Source: Bradyrhizobium genomosp. I (2014) (GTDB taxonomy: Bacteria; Pseudomonadota; Alphaproteobacteria; Rhizobiales; Xanthobacteraceae). From it: a stretch of DNA of 64,000 bases. Below, one piece after another: positions 37,540 to 47,280 of this stretch (position 1 is the first letter of the stretch; the number at the start of each line of letters is the position of its first letter). The stretch covers positions 1 through 64,000 of the forward strand of contig NZ_AJQE01000269.1 in assembly GCF_000261685.1 (NCBI RefSeq). Reading direction: 5' to 3'. The notes beneath the pieces are model-generated. The model was not told the origin of the DNA. It ran no database searches and was given only the letters and a program-made list of their open reading frames with translations. The position numbers were made by a program, and so were the translations under genes.

Positions 37540-37673
37540 CAGGTCGGCCTCAACGGGATGCGGGCTTTTGACGTCGTTGGCGCATCCGGCGCCAAAACGC
37601 AATGCAAAACCCAATCTAGGCGCTCGGCCGGGAATGGCAAAGGGTGGTCCCGCGCCGGCCGGATTGATCCAGA

Positions 37674-39335
37674 TCAATTCACCCGCAGGATGCGGGTGGG
37701 CGGTAGCGGCCCGATCGGCCCGTGCGTGCGGAAAAACGCGAACAGCGCGTCCGCGTCGTAGCCGCCATATTGCGGCGCCGCGCCCTGCTTGGCGACGGTG
37801 AACCCGTCGCCACCGACCGCGAGATAATCGTTGAGCGTGACGCGGTAGCCGCTTCCAGGTTCGACTGGCCTGCCGTTGAGCGTCATCTTCTCGGGCACGA
37901 TGCGCTCGCCGAATGGCTTTGATGCATCCCAAGTATAGCTGAACCCGTTCGACACCTGGAGTATTCGCGGCCGCTTCGGATCGAGCCATTGCTGCTCCAG
38001 CATGTCCTTGAGCTGACTGCCCGTCAGCGTCATGGTGACGAGCCGGTTGCGAAACGGCTGGCTGGCGAAGACATCGCCGAACGTTATGGCTCCATTCTCC
38101 TTCGGAACGATGTCGGTGCGAATGCCGCCGGGATTTGTGAGCGCGATGACAGCGCTGCCATCCTTCGCATCGCGGGTTGCGAGCAATTGCGCGTCGGCAA
38201 TGACATTGCCGAGCGCGCTTTCGCCGGCCTCGTTCGGCACGCGCGACAGCGTCTGCGTCACCGAACCTGCCGGCCGATTGGCGATCGGCGCGGATAGCTT
38301 GTCGTAGGCGTCGATCAATGCGGTCTGCTCGGGATCCCTGGCCAGCGAAGCATTGGCGACGATGACGTTCTCGGCTTTGGCACTGGCGACGTCGCGCGTC
38401 GTGGGATCCAGCTCGAGGTCGATCGCGGTGACCAGCGTGCCATATTTGTCGCCGCTGGTGACGAGCCGCCCGTCGATGTCACAGACATAGGCACGGTGGG
38501 TGTGGCCGCTGACGACGACGTCGACGGCGCGATCGAATTTCTTGACGATGTCGACGATCGGCCCCGCAATGCCCGGGCATTCATTGTAGTCGCCGGCGGG
38601 CTCGCCACCCTGGTGGATCAACACCACGATCGCTTCGACGCCACGCGCCTTCAACTGCGGCACGAGTGCGTTCACCGTCTCGGCCTCGTCGCGGAATTCG
38701 AGCCCGGCGATGCCCGATGGCGAGACGATGCCGGCGGTCTCCTTCAAGGTCAGCCCGATGAAGGCGACGGGAATGCCGTCGAATTCCCGGATCTCGTAGG
38801 GCGGCAGCACGCTCTTGCCGGTCGCGGTCTCGATGGTGGAGGCGGCGAGATAACGGAATTTGGCGCCCGTGAAGGAATGTGGTCCCTGGCAGCCGTCGAC
38901 GGGATGGCAGCCGCCGTTCTGCATTCGCAAAAGCTCGGCTTTGCCCTCGTCGAATTCGTGATTGCCGACCGAGCTGATCGAAAGGCCCATCATCGAGAGC
39001 GACTCGATCGAGGGCTCGTCGTGGAACATCGCCGACAGGAAAGGGCTTGCGCCGATCAGATCGCCAGCGGCGACGAAGATGGTGTTCTTGCGCCCCTCGC
39101 GCAGCTGCTTCACGAGCGTTGCCATGTACTCGGCGCCGCCGGCCGCCACCATCACCTTCCTGGCCCTATCCTCGGGATCGCCGATGAGAATGCCGCCCGG
39201 CGGCGGCCGTAGATTGCCGTGGAAATCGTTGATCGCGAGCACGCGCAGTTCGACCGGCGCGGCGGTCTGGGCCGAGGCGGGAAGGGCGCAGGTCAGCGCG
39301 AGCGCAGCAAGGATGGATGGAAATACGTATCGCAT
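37674..39335 (-). CDS. Bifunctional metallophosphatase/5'-nucleotidase
   Basis: The 553-aa periplasmic enzyme has a signal peptide (1-23), a metallophosphoesterase domain (about 30-280: [38 protein letters not shown]) and a C-terminal 5'-nucleotidase domain (about 330-530) that supplies the nucleotide pocket (TNPGGIRTD). It dephosphorylates nucleotides for uptake. Length fits UshA-like proteins. Confidence 0.94.
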   Translation of the reverse strand: MRYVFPSILAALALTCALPASAQTAAPVELRVLAINDFHGNLRPPPGGILIGDPEDRARKVMVAAGGAEYMATLVKQLREGRKNTIFVAAGDLIGASPFLSAMFHDEPSIESLSMMGLSISSVGNHEFDEGKAELLRMQNGGCHPVDGCQGPHSFTGAKFRYLAASTIETATGKSVLPPYEIREFDGIPVAFIGLTLKETAGIVSPSGIAGLEFRDEAETVNALVPQLKARGVEAIVVLIHQGGEPAGDYNECPGIAGPIVDIVKKFDRAVDVVVSGHTHRAYVCDIDGRLVTSGDKYGTLVTAIDLELDPTTRDVASAKAENVIVANASLARDPEQTALIDAYDKLSAPIANRPAGSVTQTLSRVPNEAGESALGNVIADAQLLATRDAKDGSAVIALTNPGGIRTDIVPKENGAITFGDVFASQPFRNRLVTMTLTGSQLKDMLEQQWLDPKRPRILQVSNGFSYTWDASKPFGERIVPEKMTLNGRPVEPGSGYRVTLNDYLAVGGDGFTVAKQGAAPQYGGYDADALFAFFRTHGPIGPLPPTRILRVN

Positions 39336-39403
39336 GGAACCAGATTAGTCGTACCGCGCGAAGATTTCACGAAACCTTTTGTTGAAGCATCGCGCGTGCC
39401 CAC

Positions 39404-39597
39404 GCTCCCACCCGCCCCTTGAGGGGGCGGGTCGGTTCGCATGGAATGCGAACCGGGGCGGGGTGGCAGACTATCCTCGTACGAGGTGCTGGAGAGCTTT
39501 GCGAATTCTCTGAAGGTGTCAGCGAGAGTCTTCGCGTGGCTCACCCCACCCCGCCCGCGCGGTGCGCGAGCGACCCTCCCCCTCCAGGGGAGGGTAA
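39404..39597. repeat. Composite intergenic repeat with GC hairpins
   Basis: Contains the 9-bp hairpin ACCCGCCCC/GGGGCGGGT (39410-39432), TTCGCAT/ATGCGAA around it, and a second CACCCCACCCCGCCCGCGCGG...CCCTCCCCCTCCAGGGG block near its right end. It looks like two opposed repeat units with unrelated sequence between. It occupies the gap between the enoyl-CoA hydratase stop and the nucleotidase start. Confidence 0.65.
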
Positions 39598-39614
39598 GAG
39601 CCGCGCCTTACACC

Positions 39615-40373
39615 TCACCGCTTCTTCCGGTTCGCGAAGGCGTTGAACGCCGCCACCGCTTCGTCCGACTTGAGCCGCTCGGCGAACAAATGTCCTTCCT
39701 GGTCGATGCGGCGGGTGAGCTCTTCGGGCGGCGCGCGCAGCAGCTTGCGGGAGGTTGCGACCGCCTCGGCCGGCAGCCGGCAGATCTCGCGCGCCACCTT
39801 GCGCGCCTCGACCTCGGTATGTCCCGGCGAGACCACGGTGTTGACGAAGCCTGTGGCATGCGCCTCCGCGGCGGTGAAGGTCCGCCCCATCACCAGCATC
39901 GCGAAGGCGCGCTGATATCCCATGGTGTTCGGCATCAGGAGGCTGGCCGCGCCGACCGGTGCGAGCCCGAGATGGATGTAAGGCGCCGAAAAGGTCGCCG
40001 CGTTCGAGGCCAGCACGTAGTCGCAGTGGAACAGCATCACGGTGCCCATCCCGATCGAGGCGCCGTCCACGGCTGCGATGATGGGCTTGGCATTGAGGGC
40101 GAGCGAATAGAGGAATTTGGCGCCATTCGACAGCATCTCGGGGCGCGAGGCGTCGGCGTGCATGAAATCGTCGATGTCGTCGCCGGCGGTGAACACGCCG
40201 GAGCCACCGGTGATGATCATGCAGCGGATATCAGGATTGTTCTGGGCGGTGTCGATCGCGCGGCTCATCTCCCGGTACATGTCCTGGGTGATCGCGTTCT
40301 TCTTGCCCGGGCGGCGCAGGGTGATCACGCGCGTTCCACGCTCTTCGGTGACGACGATGTTGCCATTCGGCAT
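39615..40373 (-). CDS. Enoyl-CoA hydratase/isomerase family protein
   Basis: The 252-aa crotonase-fold protein carries the oxyanion-hole segments GGSGVFTAGDDIDDF and AAVDGASIGMGTVMLFHCD. The GDDIDDF stretch has the pattern of delta-3,delta-2-enoyl-CoA isomerases, and the second catalytic Glu of true hydratases is replaced by other residues around APVGAAS, so isomerase or a related activity is possible. ATG 40373 with GGGGG upstream is preferred to the longer frame. Confidence 0.88.
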   Translation of the reverse strand: MPNGNIVVTEERGTRVITLRRPGKKNAITQDMYREMSRAIDTAQNNPDIRCMIITGGSGVFTAGDDIDDFMHADASRPEMLSNGAKFLYSLALNAKPIIAAVDGASIGMGTVMLFHCDYVLASNAATFSAPYIHLGLAPVGAASLLMPNTMGYQRAFAMLVMGRTFTAAEAHATGFVNTVVSPGHTEVEARKVAREICRLPAEAVATSRKLLRAPPEELTRRIDQEGHLFAERLKSDEAVAAFNAFANRKKR

Positions 40374-40598
40374 GAGAGCCCCCTGCGCGCGCTCGCGAGT
40401 CTTGCGAAGCATCAGCCTACATCATCTCGCAGGCGTGCCAATGCGCTCCTCAATCTTTTCGGCGCCGGCTTCCCATGAGTTCGGGCATGGCGCCCGCCGC
40501 CGTCTCGCGCCGCAACAATTAGCTACTATGTTTGATTTGAAAAACCAGTGGTTGTAGTGCACGATCTTGCGCCGTTCCATTGGCCGACTGCTCAATTG

Positions 40599-41840
40599 AT
40601 GATTGCCGAAACCCGCATTGACGAATCCTCACCGCGCTATCGCGGCTGGCGTGTCGTGCTGGCTTGCTTCCTGATGGCCTTCTTCATGTTCGGGTTCGGT
40701 CTCTACGGCCAGGGCGTCTATCTTGCCGAGCTCCAGCGCGCCCATGGCTGGCCGGGCACGCTGGTTTCCGCGGCCAGCACCTTCTCGTTTCTGCTGACCT
40801 CCGTGCTCGTCGTTTTCACCGATGATCTGCTCGAGCGCGTCGGACTGCGCGCGCTGATCCTGTGCGGCCTGTCGGCGCTCGGGGCGTCGACCGTGTTGCT
40901 GGCGCTGATGCAGACGCCCTGGCAGCTCTATCTCGCCTATGCGCTGATGTCGGTCGGCTGGACCGGCATGGGGACCGTGGTGATCGCGACCGTGCTGAAT
41001 TCCTGGTTCGAGCGGCGCCGCGGGCTCGCGCTCAGCCTTGCCTTCAACGGCGCGACCTGCGGCGGCATCATCCTCGTTCCGCTGCTGCTATCGCTGACCG
41101 GCAGCATCGGCTTTCGTTCGGCCATGCTGGCGGCCACGCTGGTGATGATGGCGCTGGTGCTGCCGGCGGTCGTGACCTTCATCGGCTGGCCCGCCGGGAT
41201 GTCGCCGGTCTCGGACGGACGTCCGATCGCAGGGGCTGTGGCCGCACCGAGCCATTCGCGCAAGGCGCTGCTCGCCAACGCGGCGTTCTGGACCATGGTG
41301 CTGCCGATCGCGATGGCGCTGCTGGCGTAGATGGGCTTCATCATCCACCAGGTGTCGTTTCTCGAGCCGCTGATCGGCCGCTCCGCGGCAGGGCTCGCGG
41401 TCACCATCATGGCGGCGATGGCGGTGGTCGGGCGCCTGTCGCTTGGCCTATTCGTCGACCGGCTCGATCCGCGGCTCGCCTGTGCGGCGTCGATGACGAG
41501 CCAGGCGACGGCGCTGTTCGTGCTCCTGCAAAGCACGAATGCGACGGTGCTGCTGGCATGCTGCGCCGTCTACGGCTTCTCGATCGGCAACATGATCACG
41601 TTTCCGCCATTGATTATCCAGCGCGAGATGGGCTCCAGCGCCTTCGCTGCCGCGATGGGGTTGGGCACATCGATCAGCGGCATCGTCAGCGCCTTCGGCC
41701 CGGGCATCGTCGGTCTCGCGCGGAGCTTTACGGGCAATTATACCACGGCGTTCGCGCTGTGCGTCGTGCTCGATCTCGTCGCGGCGGGCATCGTGCTGTG
41801 GCGGCCGGGGAAGAGCGTAGCCCGAATCTCCGCAAGCTAA
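40599..41840 (+). pseudogene. MFS transporter with in-frame amber codon
   Basis: The frame from ATG 40599 to 41840 would encode a 12-helix MFS protein of 413 residues, of the monocarboxylate/OFA-like type (YRGWRVVLACFLMAFFMFG at the start). A single TAG at 41328-41330 divides it after helix 6-7 (AMALLA-stop-MGFIIHQ). No frameshift or deletion accompanies it; family members would be expected to have CAG (Gln) there, one base away. It is thus a young nonsense mutation, a sequencing error, or a read-through site. The second half begins with an ATG but without a clear ribosome site. Confidence 0.85.
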
Positions 41841-41888
41841 GGGGAAGGCTCGCGCACGATATTCGATGTCGTGGCGAGCAGGTCCGGC

Positions 41889-43667
41889 TTACCCCAGCAG
41901 CACCGCATCCGCCGCAGCGATCGACTCCGCGCCTTCCGTGACCGTGCGCTCGAGCGCCGGTGCCTGCACCGTGATGTTCTCGGCAAAGAAACGCGCCAGC
42001 GCGACGTAGCGCGCAGCGTCCGCGTTGCCTTCGGTCTTGGCGGCGAGCGCCTCGGAGGCGAGCAGGCAGCCGCCGAGCGTGGCGCCGAACTGCTGCAAAT
42101 AGGGCGTCGCGCCGGCAAGCGCCTCGTTCGGCGCGGAAGCGACGCGCTCCAGGAGCCATTTGCTGGTGCGCGTGAGCGCCTCAATTGCCTCGCGCAGCTT
42201 TGCACCCGTGGTGCCGAAGCCGGGATCGTTGGAGGCCTCGACTTGGCTGACGGTCGCTGCGAGCTCGTCGAGCAGCGCCCACACCGACGCGCCACCATTG
42301 GCCGCGAGCTTGCGCGTGACGAGATCAATCGCCTGGATGCCGTTGGTGCCCTCGTAGATCGCGGTGATGCGGGCATCGCGGTAGTGCTGGGCCGCGCCGG
42401 TCTCCTCGATGAAGCCCATGCCGCCATGCACCTGCACGCCGAGATAGGCGACCTCGTTGCCGATATCGGTGGAATAGGCCTTGGCCATCGGCGTGAGCAG
42501 CGCCGCGCGTGCGGCCGCATCGGCGCGCACCTTCGGGTCCTTGGCGCGCGTCGAGACGTCGATCGCGACGGCGGTCGCATAGCAGATGGTGCGCGCGGCT
42601 GCAGTCTGCGCCCGCATCCGCATCAGCATGCGCTTGACGTCGGGATGAACGAAGATCGCGTCCGAGCTGTCGCCCTTCTTGCCGACCGCGCGGCCCTGCT
42701 TGCGCTCCTGCGCATACGACAAGGCCTGCTGGTAGGCGCGGTCGGCAACGCCGACGCCCTCCAGGCCGACGCCGAGGCGGGCCTGGTTCATCATCGTGAA
42801 CATGCAGCGCATGCCCTGGTTCTCTTCGCCGATCAAAAAGCCGATCGCGCCGCCATGGTCGCCCATGGTCATGGTGCAGGTCGGGGAGGCGTGCATGCCG
42901 AGCTTGTGCTCGACGCCGCTGGCGAAGATGTCGTTACGCGCGCCGAGCGAGCCGTCGGCATTCACCATGAACTTCGGCACGAGGAACAGCGAAATCCCCT
43001 TGGTGCCGGCAGGCGCGTCCGGCAGGCGGGCCAGCACGAAATGCACGATGTTGTCGGTCATGTCGTGCTCGCCATAGGTGATGAAGATCTTCGTCCCCTT
43101 GATGCGGTAGGTGCCGTCGGCCTGCCGATCGGCGCGGGTGCGCAGCGCGCCGACGTCGGAGCCGGCCTGCGGCTCGGTCAGCTGCATCGTGCCGGTCCAT
43201 TCGCCCGAGACGAGCTTTTCGAGGTAGACTCTCTTCAACTCGTCGCTGCCATGGGCGTCCAGCGCCTCGATCGCCGAGGCGGTCAGCAGCGGGCAGAGGC
43301 CGAAGGCGACGTTGGCGGCGCTCCAGATCTCGGTGCAGGCGGCGTTGATCGCGATCGGCAGGCCCTGGCCGCCGAAATCTTCGGGGCCGGACACCGCGTT
43401 CCAGCCACCCTCGGTCCAGCGCCTGTAGGCGTCCGGCCAGCCCGGCGCTGTGGTGACCCTGCCGTCGCTCAGCTTGATGCCATGCTCGTCGCCGACCTTG
43501 TTGAGCGGCGCCAGCACGTCGGATGCGAACTTGCCGGCTTCCTCCAGCACGGCGGCCGCGAGGTCGGCGTCGAAATCGCCATAATGGCCGGCCTCCACGG
43601 CGGCCTTGAGGCCCGCGCCATGGTTGAGCGACAGCAGCATGTCAGAAATCGGCGCGCGGTAGGTCAT
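41889..43667 (-). CDS. Acyl-CoA dehydrogenase, DmdC-like long form
   Basis: The 592-aa flavoprotein follows the long acyl-CoA dehydrogenase type seen in 3-methylmercaptopropionyl-CoA dehydrogenases: N-terminal extension, [47 protein letters not shown] with the catalytic-base region, and a C-terminal helical domain of about 120 residues. The true substrate is probably a fatty acyl-CoA and cannot be fixed from sequence. The start follows an upstream AT-poor gap; tRNA-Gln lies beyond on the other strand. Confidence 0.92.
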   Translation of the reverse strand: MTYRAPISDMLLSLNHGAGLKAAVEAGHYGDFDADLAAAVLEEAGKFASDVLAPLNKVGDEHGIKLSDGRVTTAPGWPDAYRRWTEGGWNAVSGPEDFGGQGLPIAINAACTEIWSAANVAFGLCPLLTASAIEALDAHGSDELKRVYLEKLVSGEWTGTMQLTEPQAGSDVGALRTRADRQADGTYRIKGTKIFITYGEHDMTDNIVHFVLARLPDAPAGTKGISLFLVPKFMVNADGSLGARNDIFASGVEHKLGMHASPTCTMTMGDHGGAIGFLIGEENQGMRCMFTMMNQARLGVGLEGVGVADRAYQQALSYAQERKQGRAVGKKGDSSDAIFVHPDVKRMLMRMRAQTAAARTICYATAVAIDVSTRAKDPKVRADAAARAALLTPMAKAYSTDIGNEVAYLGVQVHGGMGFIEETGAAQHYRDARITAIYEGTNGIQAIDLVTRKLAANGGASVWALLDELAATVSQVEASNDPGFGTTGAKLREAIEALTRTSKWLLERVASAPNEALAGATPYLQQFGATLGGCLLASEALAAKTEGNADAARYVALARFFAENITVQAPALERTVTEGAESIAAADAVLLG

Positions 43668-43927
43668 GGCTCACTCCCGGGGACAAATATTGGCGCCGTA
43701 TTCTCACGAAACGGGGACGGTCTCAACTGGGAGTGGCCGGTCCGGGAACGGCGCTTTCGTCGGGCGTCGAAAGCCGGCCCAACAATAGAGCGCGATGCCG
43801 CCCCAAGCCGGCGCCTGTGGTATTTTGCCCCTGCAGGCGGTTGAAATGCCGCGCCTCTCCCTATAGACCGGCACCACTTGAGGGAATCTGCGGTAGCCCG
43901 TGCCTCCGCCGTCCCCTGAAGACCTGA

Positions 43928-44002
43928 TGGGGCGTAGCCAAGCGGTAAGGCAGCGGATTTTGATTCCGCCATTCGGAGGTTCGATCCCTCCCGCCCCAGC
44001 CA
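43928..44002 (+). tRNA. tRNA-Gln (anticodon TTG)
   Basis: The 75-nt gene folds as a cloverleaf: acceptor TGGGGCG/CGCCCCA, anticodon arm GCGGA-TTTTGAT-TCCGC with anticodon TTG, T-arm GGAGG-TTCGATC-CCTCC, discriminator G and encoded CCA. It marks the boundary between core genes and the accessory stretch. I found no second copy of its 3' end further right in the window. Confidence 0.97.
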
Positions 44003-44345
44003 TATCCAATGCGCTGAGTTTGCAGAATAAATTGCATCGCTCGAATTGGAATTCGGAGCGCATCTGCAAATTCATTTGCTCCCGCTTCTGGGAAATTCTG
44101 TGCCGGTTTCGTTGTGGTCGAAGGCCAATGGCGGCGATTGCGGGTTTTGAAAGCCGCTCAACAAAAGCGAACTGAGTGGCTGAATGCCATTGGGCAGCGA
44201 CTGGCTGTCGATTGAGCGTCCGGTTCGGAGCTGACATTGCGATGCCTGCTCGCGAGCTTCGCATATCTGAATTGGAGAAGTCGGCGATCATGCCCCTGCG
44301 CCATGTCGGCACCCGGCCGGGCTGGCGCGCCTGACAATGTGCAGC

Positions 44346-44579
44346 CTAACTCGGCGGTGAGACGGGTCGTGGTTTCAGGACAGCGCGGTCGCCCCGATTT
44401 TCGTTCGACGTTGCACCTCGAAATACAGCAACGAGTCGATCGCCTTCCCAAAGCTCAACGTCGTGCTCACCATGCATTTGCTCGGCCCGACGCCTCGCGG
44501 CCTGCTCGTCAATGCAGTCGAGCTTTGCGGCGCAGATCACTCGCCGGCTGCCATCCACCACGAACACTTTGTACCGCAT
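44346..44579 (-). CDS. Small protein of unknown function (RYKVFVVD family)
   Basis: A 77-aa protein MRYKVFVVDGSRRVICAAKL followed by DEQAARRRAEQMHGEHDVELWEGDRLVAVF. The pattern of a beta hairpin, a helix and another hairpin recurs, in my recollection, in many small Bradyrhizobium proteins. The frame is open upstream, but this ATG begins the conserved part. The preceding gap 44003-44345 holds nothing I can support. Confidence 0.65.
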   Translation of the reverse strand: MRYKVFVVDGSRRVICAAKLDCIDEQAARRRAEQMHGEHDVELWEGDRLVAVFRGATSNENRGDRAVLKPRPVSPPS

Positions 44580-44728
44580 GATGGTCGTCCCATTAAAAAC
44601 GGGACCATCATCGTAATCGAATGTCCGTCTCAGGCAGTACCAAACTACGCGCAGACGCGCGGAACTTTGCACGTGTGACAATTCGGCTATACCGGCGGTC
44701 AGGCAGCCCCGCCCCAGGGTAGTGCGTT

Positions 44729-45436
44729 TCAGTGGCGTGGTCTTATCGTGTGCCGAAGCGTGCGGCTCGAGCCCAAGATCGAAAAGCCCCCCAGCGTCAT
44801 CAGCAGCACACCCAACCAGGTTACCGTCCAACTGCGCTCCTCGTCGTGCGCCTCTGCAATGCGCGCGCCCACGGGGATCGCTGGAGGTGCGGGCGCAGCC
44901 GCGAGAAGCTGCTCGACATCGACTTGGCCCGGCGCGGAGGGCTCGGGCGCAAGCCGCCGGCTGTGAAGTTCGGCGACAGATGCCGCTGACGTCAGGGCGG
45001 TTCCCGCATCGCGTTCGGAAGCTGCATCGAATACCTTGATTTCGGGTACGGATGGCTGAGGCGGCTCGGCCGGCGCGGAGCGCAGCAACTCAGCACGCGC
45101 ATCAACGACCGCGCTCCGCCTGCGCCGCGCGGTCTCGTTCTCGTCCACACGGGCGACGGGATCTTTGGTTGCGCGAGAACGAACGGGCTTCTTCACCGTC
45201 GCGACTCCCTCGGCCAGGAACCAGCACCTGCGATGACCGTCCATTCGATAGACCCAATGCTGGCCGTTGGGCGTCGAGTTGCCAGGTCGCCCCAGGCAGT
45301 CCGCTTGCGCTGGAGAGGTTCGAGCGGGTTCGCGGGGAGTGATATTGAACAACTCGGCCAAAGGGTTCGAGAGCGCAGGTGTCCCTGAAAGAACAAGAAC
45401 CCAACCAGCGAAGCAAAATCGCAAATAACCGGACAT
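44729..45436 (-). CDS. Exported single-pass membrane protein of unknown function
   Basis: The 235-aa protein has a signal peptide (MSGYLRFCFAGWVLVLSG), a Cys-containing motif NSTPNGQHWVYRMDGHRRCW around residues 55-75, a long Arg/Ala/Pro-rich middle, and a C-terminal membrane helix (WTVTWLGVLLMTLGGFSILG) followed by basic residues. The QHWVYRxDGHRxCW motif recurs in small rhizobial proteins of unknown role. GGGAG seven nucleotides upstream fixes ATG 45436. A periplasmic domain tethered at its C terminus is the likely topology. Confidence 0.7.
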   Translation of the reverse strand: MSGYLRFCFAGWVLVLSGTPALSNPLAELFNITPREPARTSPAQADCLGRPGNSTPNGQHWVYRMDGHRRCWFLAEGVATVKKPVRSRATKDPVARVDENETARRRRSAVVDARAELLRSAPAEPPQPSVPEIKVFDAASERDAGTALTSAASVAELHSRRLAPEPSAPGQVDVEQLLAAAPAPPAIPVGARIAEAHDEERSWTVTWLGVLLMTLGGFSILGSSRTLRHTIRPRH

Positions 45437-45721
45437 CGAGAAACTCCCGGTGTTGCGCCCCCATCCGGCGCGAGCCTTCGCGGCGACATGGGCTCGCATG
45501 CGACTTAAATCTGGCAGCGTGATGGATTAATTGTGGTCCCTGCCGTCCGAATTGATAGTGCCGCCCAGCACTTCTGGGCTCAACACGAGGCGGCGCGCTC
45601 GATTGATCGAACCACCGCTTTTCGCCGGGTATCGATCCCGCCCGTGCACGCGACGCAGTCGCCCGTTCGTTCGCTGTCGCTGCGGCGACTTCTGCAACTC
45701 ATCATTGTGATGTGGATCGTA

Positions 45722-45845
45722 CGAATCCACGCCCGGCCGGCGGAAACATGGTCAGGTCGCGGCAGATCGTCGCCACGTGAGGCGACCATTCGTGTGGGCG
45801 CCAATGCGGCCACAGGAAGTGGAATTCACAGATATCCGCTCCCCG
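45722..45845 (+). pseudogene. Decayed H-NS-family DNA-binding domain remnant
   Basis: One frame reads RPAETWSGRGR, the hallmark of the H-NS-family C-terminal domain, and the DNA aligns by eye with the intact gene at 52779-53150 over GAATCC, GGAAAC and TGGTC. After the motif the frame breaks; VEFTDIR in another frame matches the usual EEFR end. It lacks an N-terminal domain. It lies 70 nt before the truncated H-NS-type gene. Confidence 0.4.
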
Positions 45846-45912
45846 CGGACTCGCAGGTAGTTGCCACTTCGCACGGCGTAGGCCCACCCTATACGCAACG
45901 TGATTCGGGAAG

Positions 45913-46083
45913 ATGATAAATCTGGAGCAGTTCAAGGACATGTCCATTGATGAGCTGTGGGACCTCCACAGCGTCGTCGAAGCTATTCTTGCTGCGAGGC
46001 TCATCGCCAAGAAGGACGAGCTTGAAAAGCGTTTGGGACTACTCCACACGAAATCCCCGATCAGCCGTCAGTCAGAGCATTGA
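45913..46083 (+). CDS. Truncated H-NS-family protein (oligomerisation domain only)
   Basis: A 56-aa ORF with the start MINLEQFKDMSIDELWDLHS and then EAILAARLIAKKDELEKRLG. It matches the first 45 residues of the two full-length H-NS-family proteins in this window (DLEAMDFEELWLLHEELTKI and ELEAMSLDDLWSLHEEISAI), then stops after LLHTKSPISRQSEH with no TWSGRG DNA-binding part. In known systems such N-terminal fragments of H-NS act as antagonists by forming inactive heteromers. Upstream sequence GGGAAG is a weak ribosome site. Whether it is expressed is unknown; it could also be a gene remnant. Confidence 0.65.
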   Translation: MINLEQFKDMSIDELWDLHSVVEAILAARLIAKKDELEKRLGLLHTKSPISRQSEH

Positions 46084-46222
46084 TCCGCCGAGTGCTGCAA
46101 GATCGGTCTATATCCGCGCCGGGATAACGACGCCGCGCCCGCCGCGAGTTCTCGCAATGGGCATGCACCTCGAGGCATGGCCGGCGCGAAAGCTGCCGCA
46201 TCCGCACAGACGCGCCCAATCT

Positions 46223-46290
46223 AAATAATTAAATGCGCGAAAGAACCATAATTAATATGGATTAATATTTAATATTGGATTACGATAAGT
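46223..46290. other. AT-rich patch in gene-free stretch 46084-46470
   Basis: About 65 nt consist almost only of A and T (TAAATAATTAAATGCG, ATTAATATGGATTAATATTTAATATTGG) in otherwise GC-rich DNA. ATTAATAT occurs twice with a shifted copy. It resembles a promoter or H-NS-family binding region. The rest of the gap shows no gene. Confidence 0.5.
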
Positions 46291-46470
46291 CAATTGTGCC
46301 GGACGAACGCACAAGGATCTCGGAAGAGACGACTCCAGCATCCCGCTTAAGCCCCAGGACGCAGGAGCCGTTTCTCCGAGTGCTCCGGTGAGAAGTCTCG
46401 GATTGAGCGTGCCCGCCTTGTTGGACGGTGGGTTGAAGAAGCGAGGCTATCCCCTCGATTGTCGCTGGTC

Positions 46471-46632
46471 ATGCAGAAGCAGATCGCAATTGCCCTTTGG
46501 TCGTTGGCCGCCGCATGCGTGCTGGCTTTTATTTTCGCGGCGCTCGTCTCGGGCCGCGAGTTCCGTAGTTCCCACAAACGTGCGAGCACGGCAACAACTC
46601 AGGTTTCAAGTTCGCTCGGCAGTGGCCTGTAA
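46471..46632 (+). CDS. Small single-pass membrane protein
   Basis: A 53-aa ORF, MQKQIAIALWSLAAACVLAF continuing to IFAALVSGREFRSS. One hydrophobic helix spans residues 5-27, followed by a basic Ser/Thr-rich tail. The gene is 14 nt ahead of the next small gene on the same strand, so the two could be cotranscribed. No clear ribosome site precedes it. Confidence 0.5.
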   Translation: MQKQIAIALWSLAAACVLAFIFAALVSGREFRSSHKRASTATTQVSSSLGSGL

Positions 46633-46646
46633 CCGAGAGGTGCAGC

Positions 46647-46892
46647 ATGGAGAAAGATCGCGATCATGCCGGGCAGGCTGCCGCGCGAAGATGGACGGTT
46701 GCTTGGTCGGCAGCTCCGAGCCTTCCACACAGCATCGTCGAGTACCATAGCGGCCGGTTGAACAAGCCGGCCTTGAGCACATCCCGAGGTGTCGACCCAC
46801 GTTTCGAGCCGCCCGTTCGCATGCTCGCGAACGACAATGACGGTCCTGAGCCACTAGAGCCTTTCCCGGACGGCTGGTGGGCCTCATCGTGA
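46647..46892 (+). CDS. Small hypothetical protein
   Basis: An 81-aa ORF with GAGAGG seven nucleotides upstream of ATG 46647. The sequence is hydrophilic and ends in RMLANDNDGPEPLEPFPDGWWASS-like acidic/aromatic text, a composition that does not look random. No family recognised. It probably forms a two-gene unit with the membrane protein gene at 46471. Confidence 0.5.
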   Translation: MEKDRDHAGQAAARRWTVAWSAAPSLPHSIVEYHSGRLNKPALSTSRGVDPRFEPPVRMLANDNDGPEPLEPFPDGWWASS

Positions 46893-47067
46893 GAACTTTC
46901 CTTTCGAAAGGTTGTCTCCGCCCCCACCAATTCCCTTCCGTTGGATGCGGCGCGTACCGGCTGTCAAGACGGCGCGGACCTGCCGGCGCGCAGGCCTTCG
47001 CTCGGGTGTCAGGGCTGCGATCGCCGTCCGAGATGCGCGGGGCCGCCGCGGCATCGATCAGAACCAT

Positions 47068-47280
47068 TCACTTGACAATTGCAACGTAGCTAACGTGAAG
47101 GGTAATTGGGAATTTCGAGCCATCCAATCTGACACGGAGACTCTTGGGGTGATAACCGGCACCAATCAGCGTTCCGGTTTTGCCGCACAACCGTGGCCCG
47201 GCTGAAGGCTTCACCTCGATGCGAGAACCGATCGTAAATTCGCCCTCGATCGTACCCTCGATTGTAAGCGGCTTTTGCAT
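47068..47280 (-). CDS. Small KOW-like/SH3-type protein
   Basis: A 70-aa ORF with EGEFTIGSRIEVKPSAG, then GKTGTLIGAGYHPKSLRVRLDG and ITLHVSYVAIVK. The alternating beta pattern with a GKxGTxIG loop resembles KOW/SH3-like RNA- or protein-binding barrels. Similar small proteins occur in rhizobia, in my recollection. ATG 47280 begins the conserved part; the open frame further upstream has no such pattern. Confidence 0.6.
   Translation of the reverse strand: MQKPLTIEGTIEGEFTIGSRIEVKPSAGPRLCGKTGTLIGAGYHPKSLRVRLDGSKFPITLHVSYVAIVK

Noticed and set aside
41871..43844. A 657-codon open frame opposite the acyl-CoA dehydrogenase gene
   Set aside because: Antisense shadow of a GC-rich gene with clear family motifs; the frame itself resembles no protein.
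43704..44312. Open frame on the minus strand across tRNA-Gln
   Set aside because: It reads through the tRNA gene (GIEPPNGGIKIRCLTAWLRP is the antisense translation of the tRNA), a known source of false proteins.
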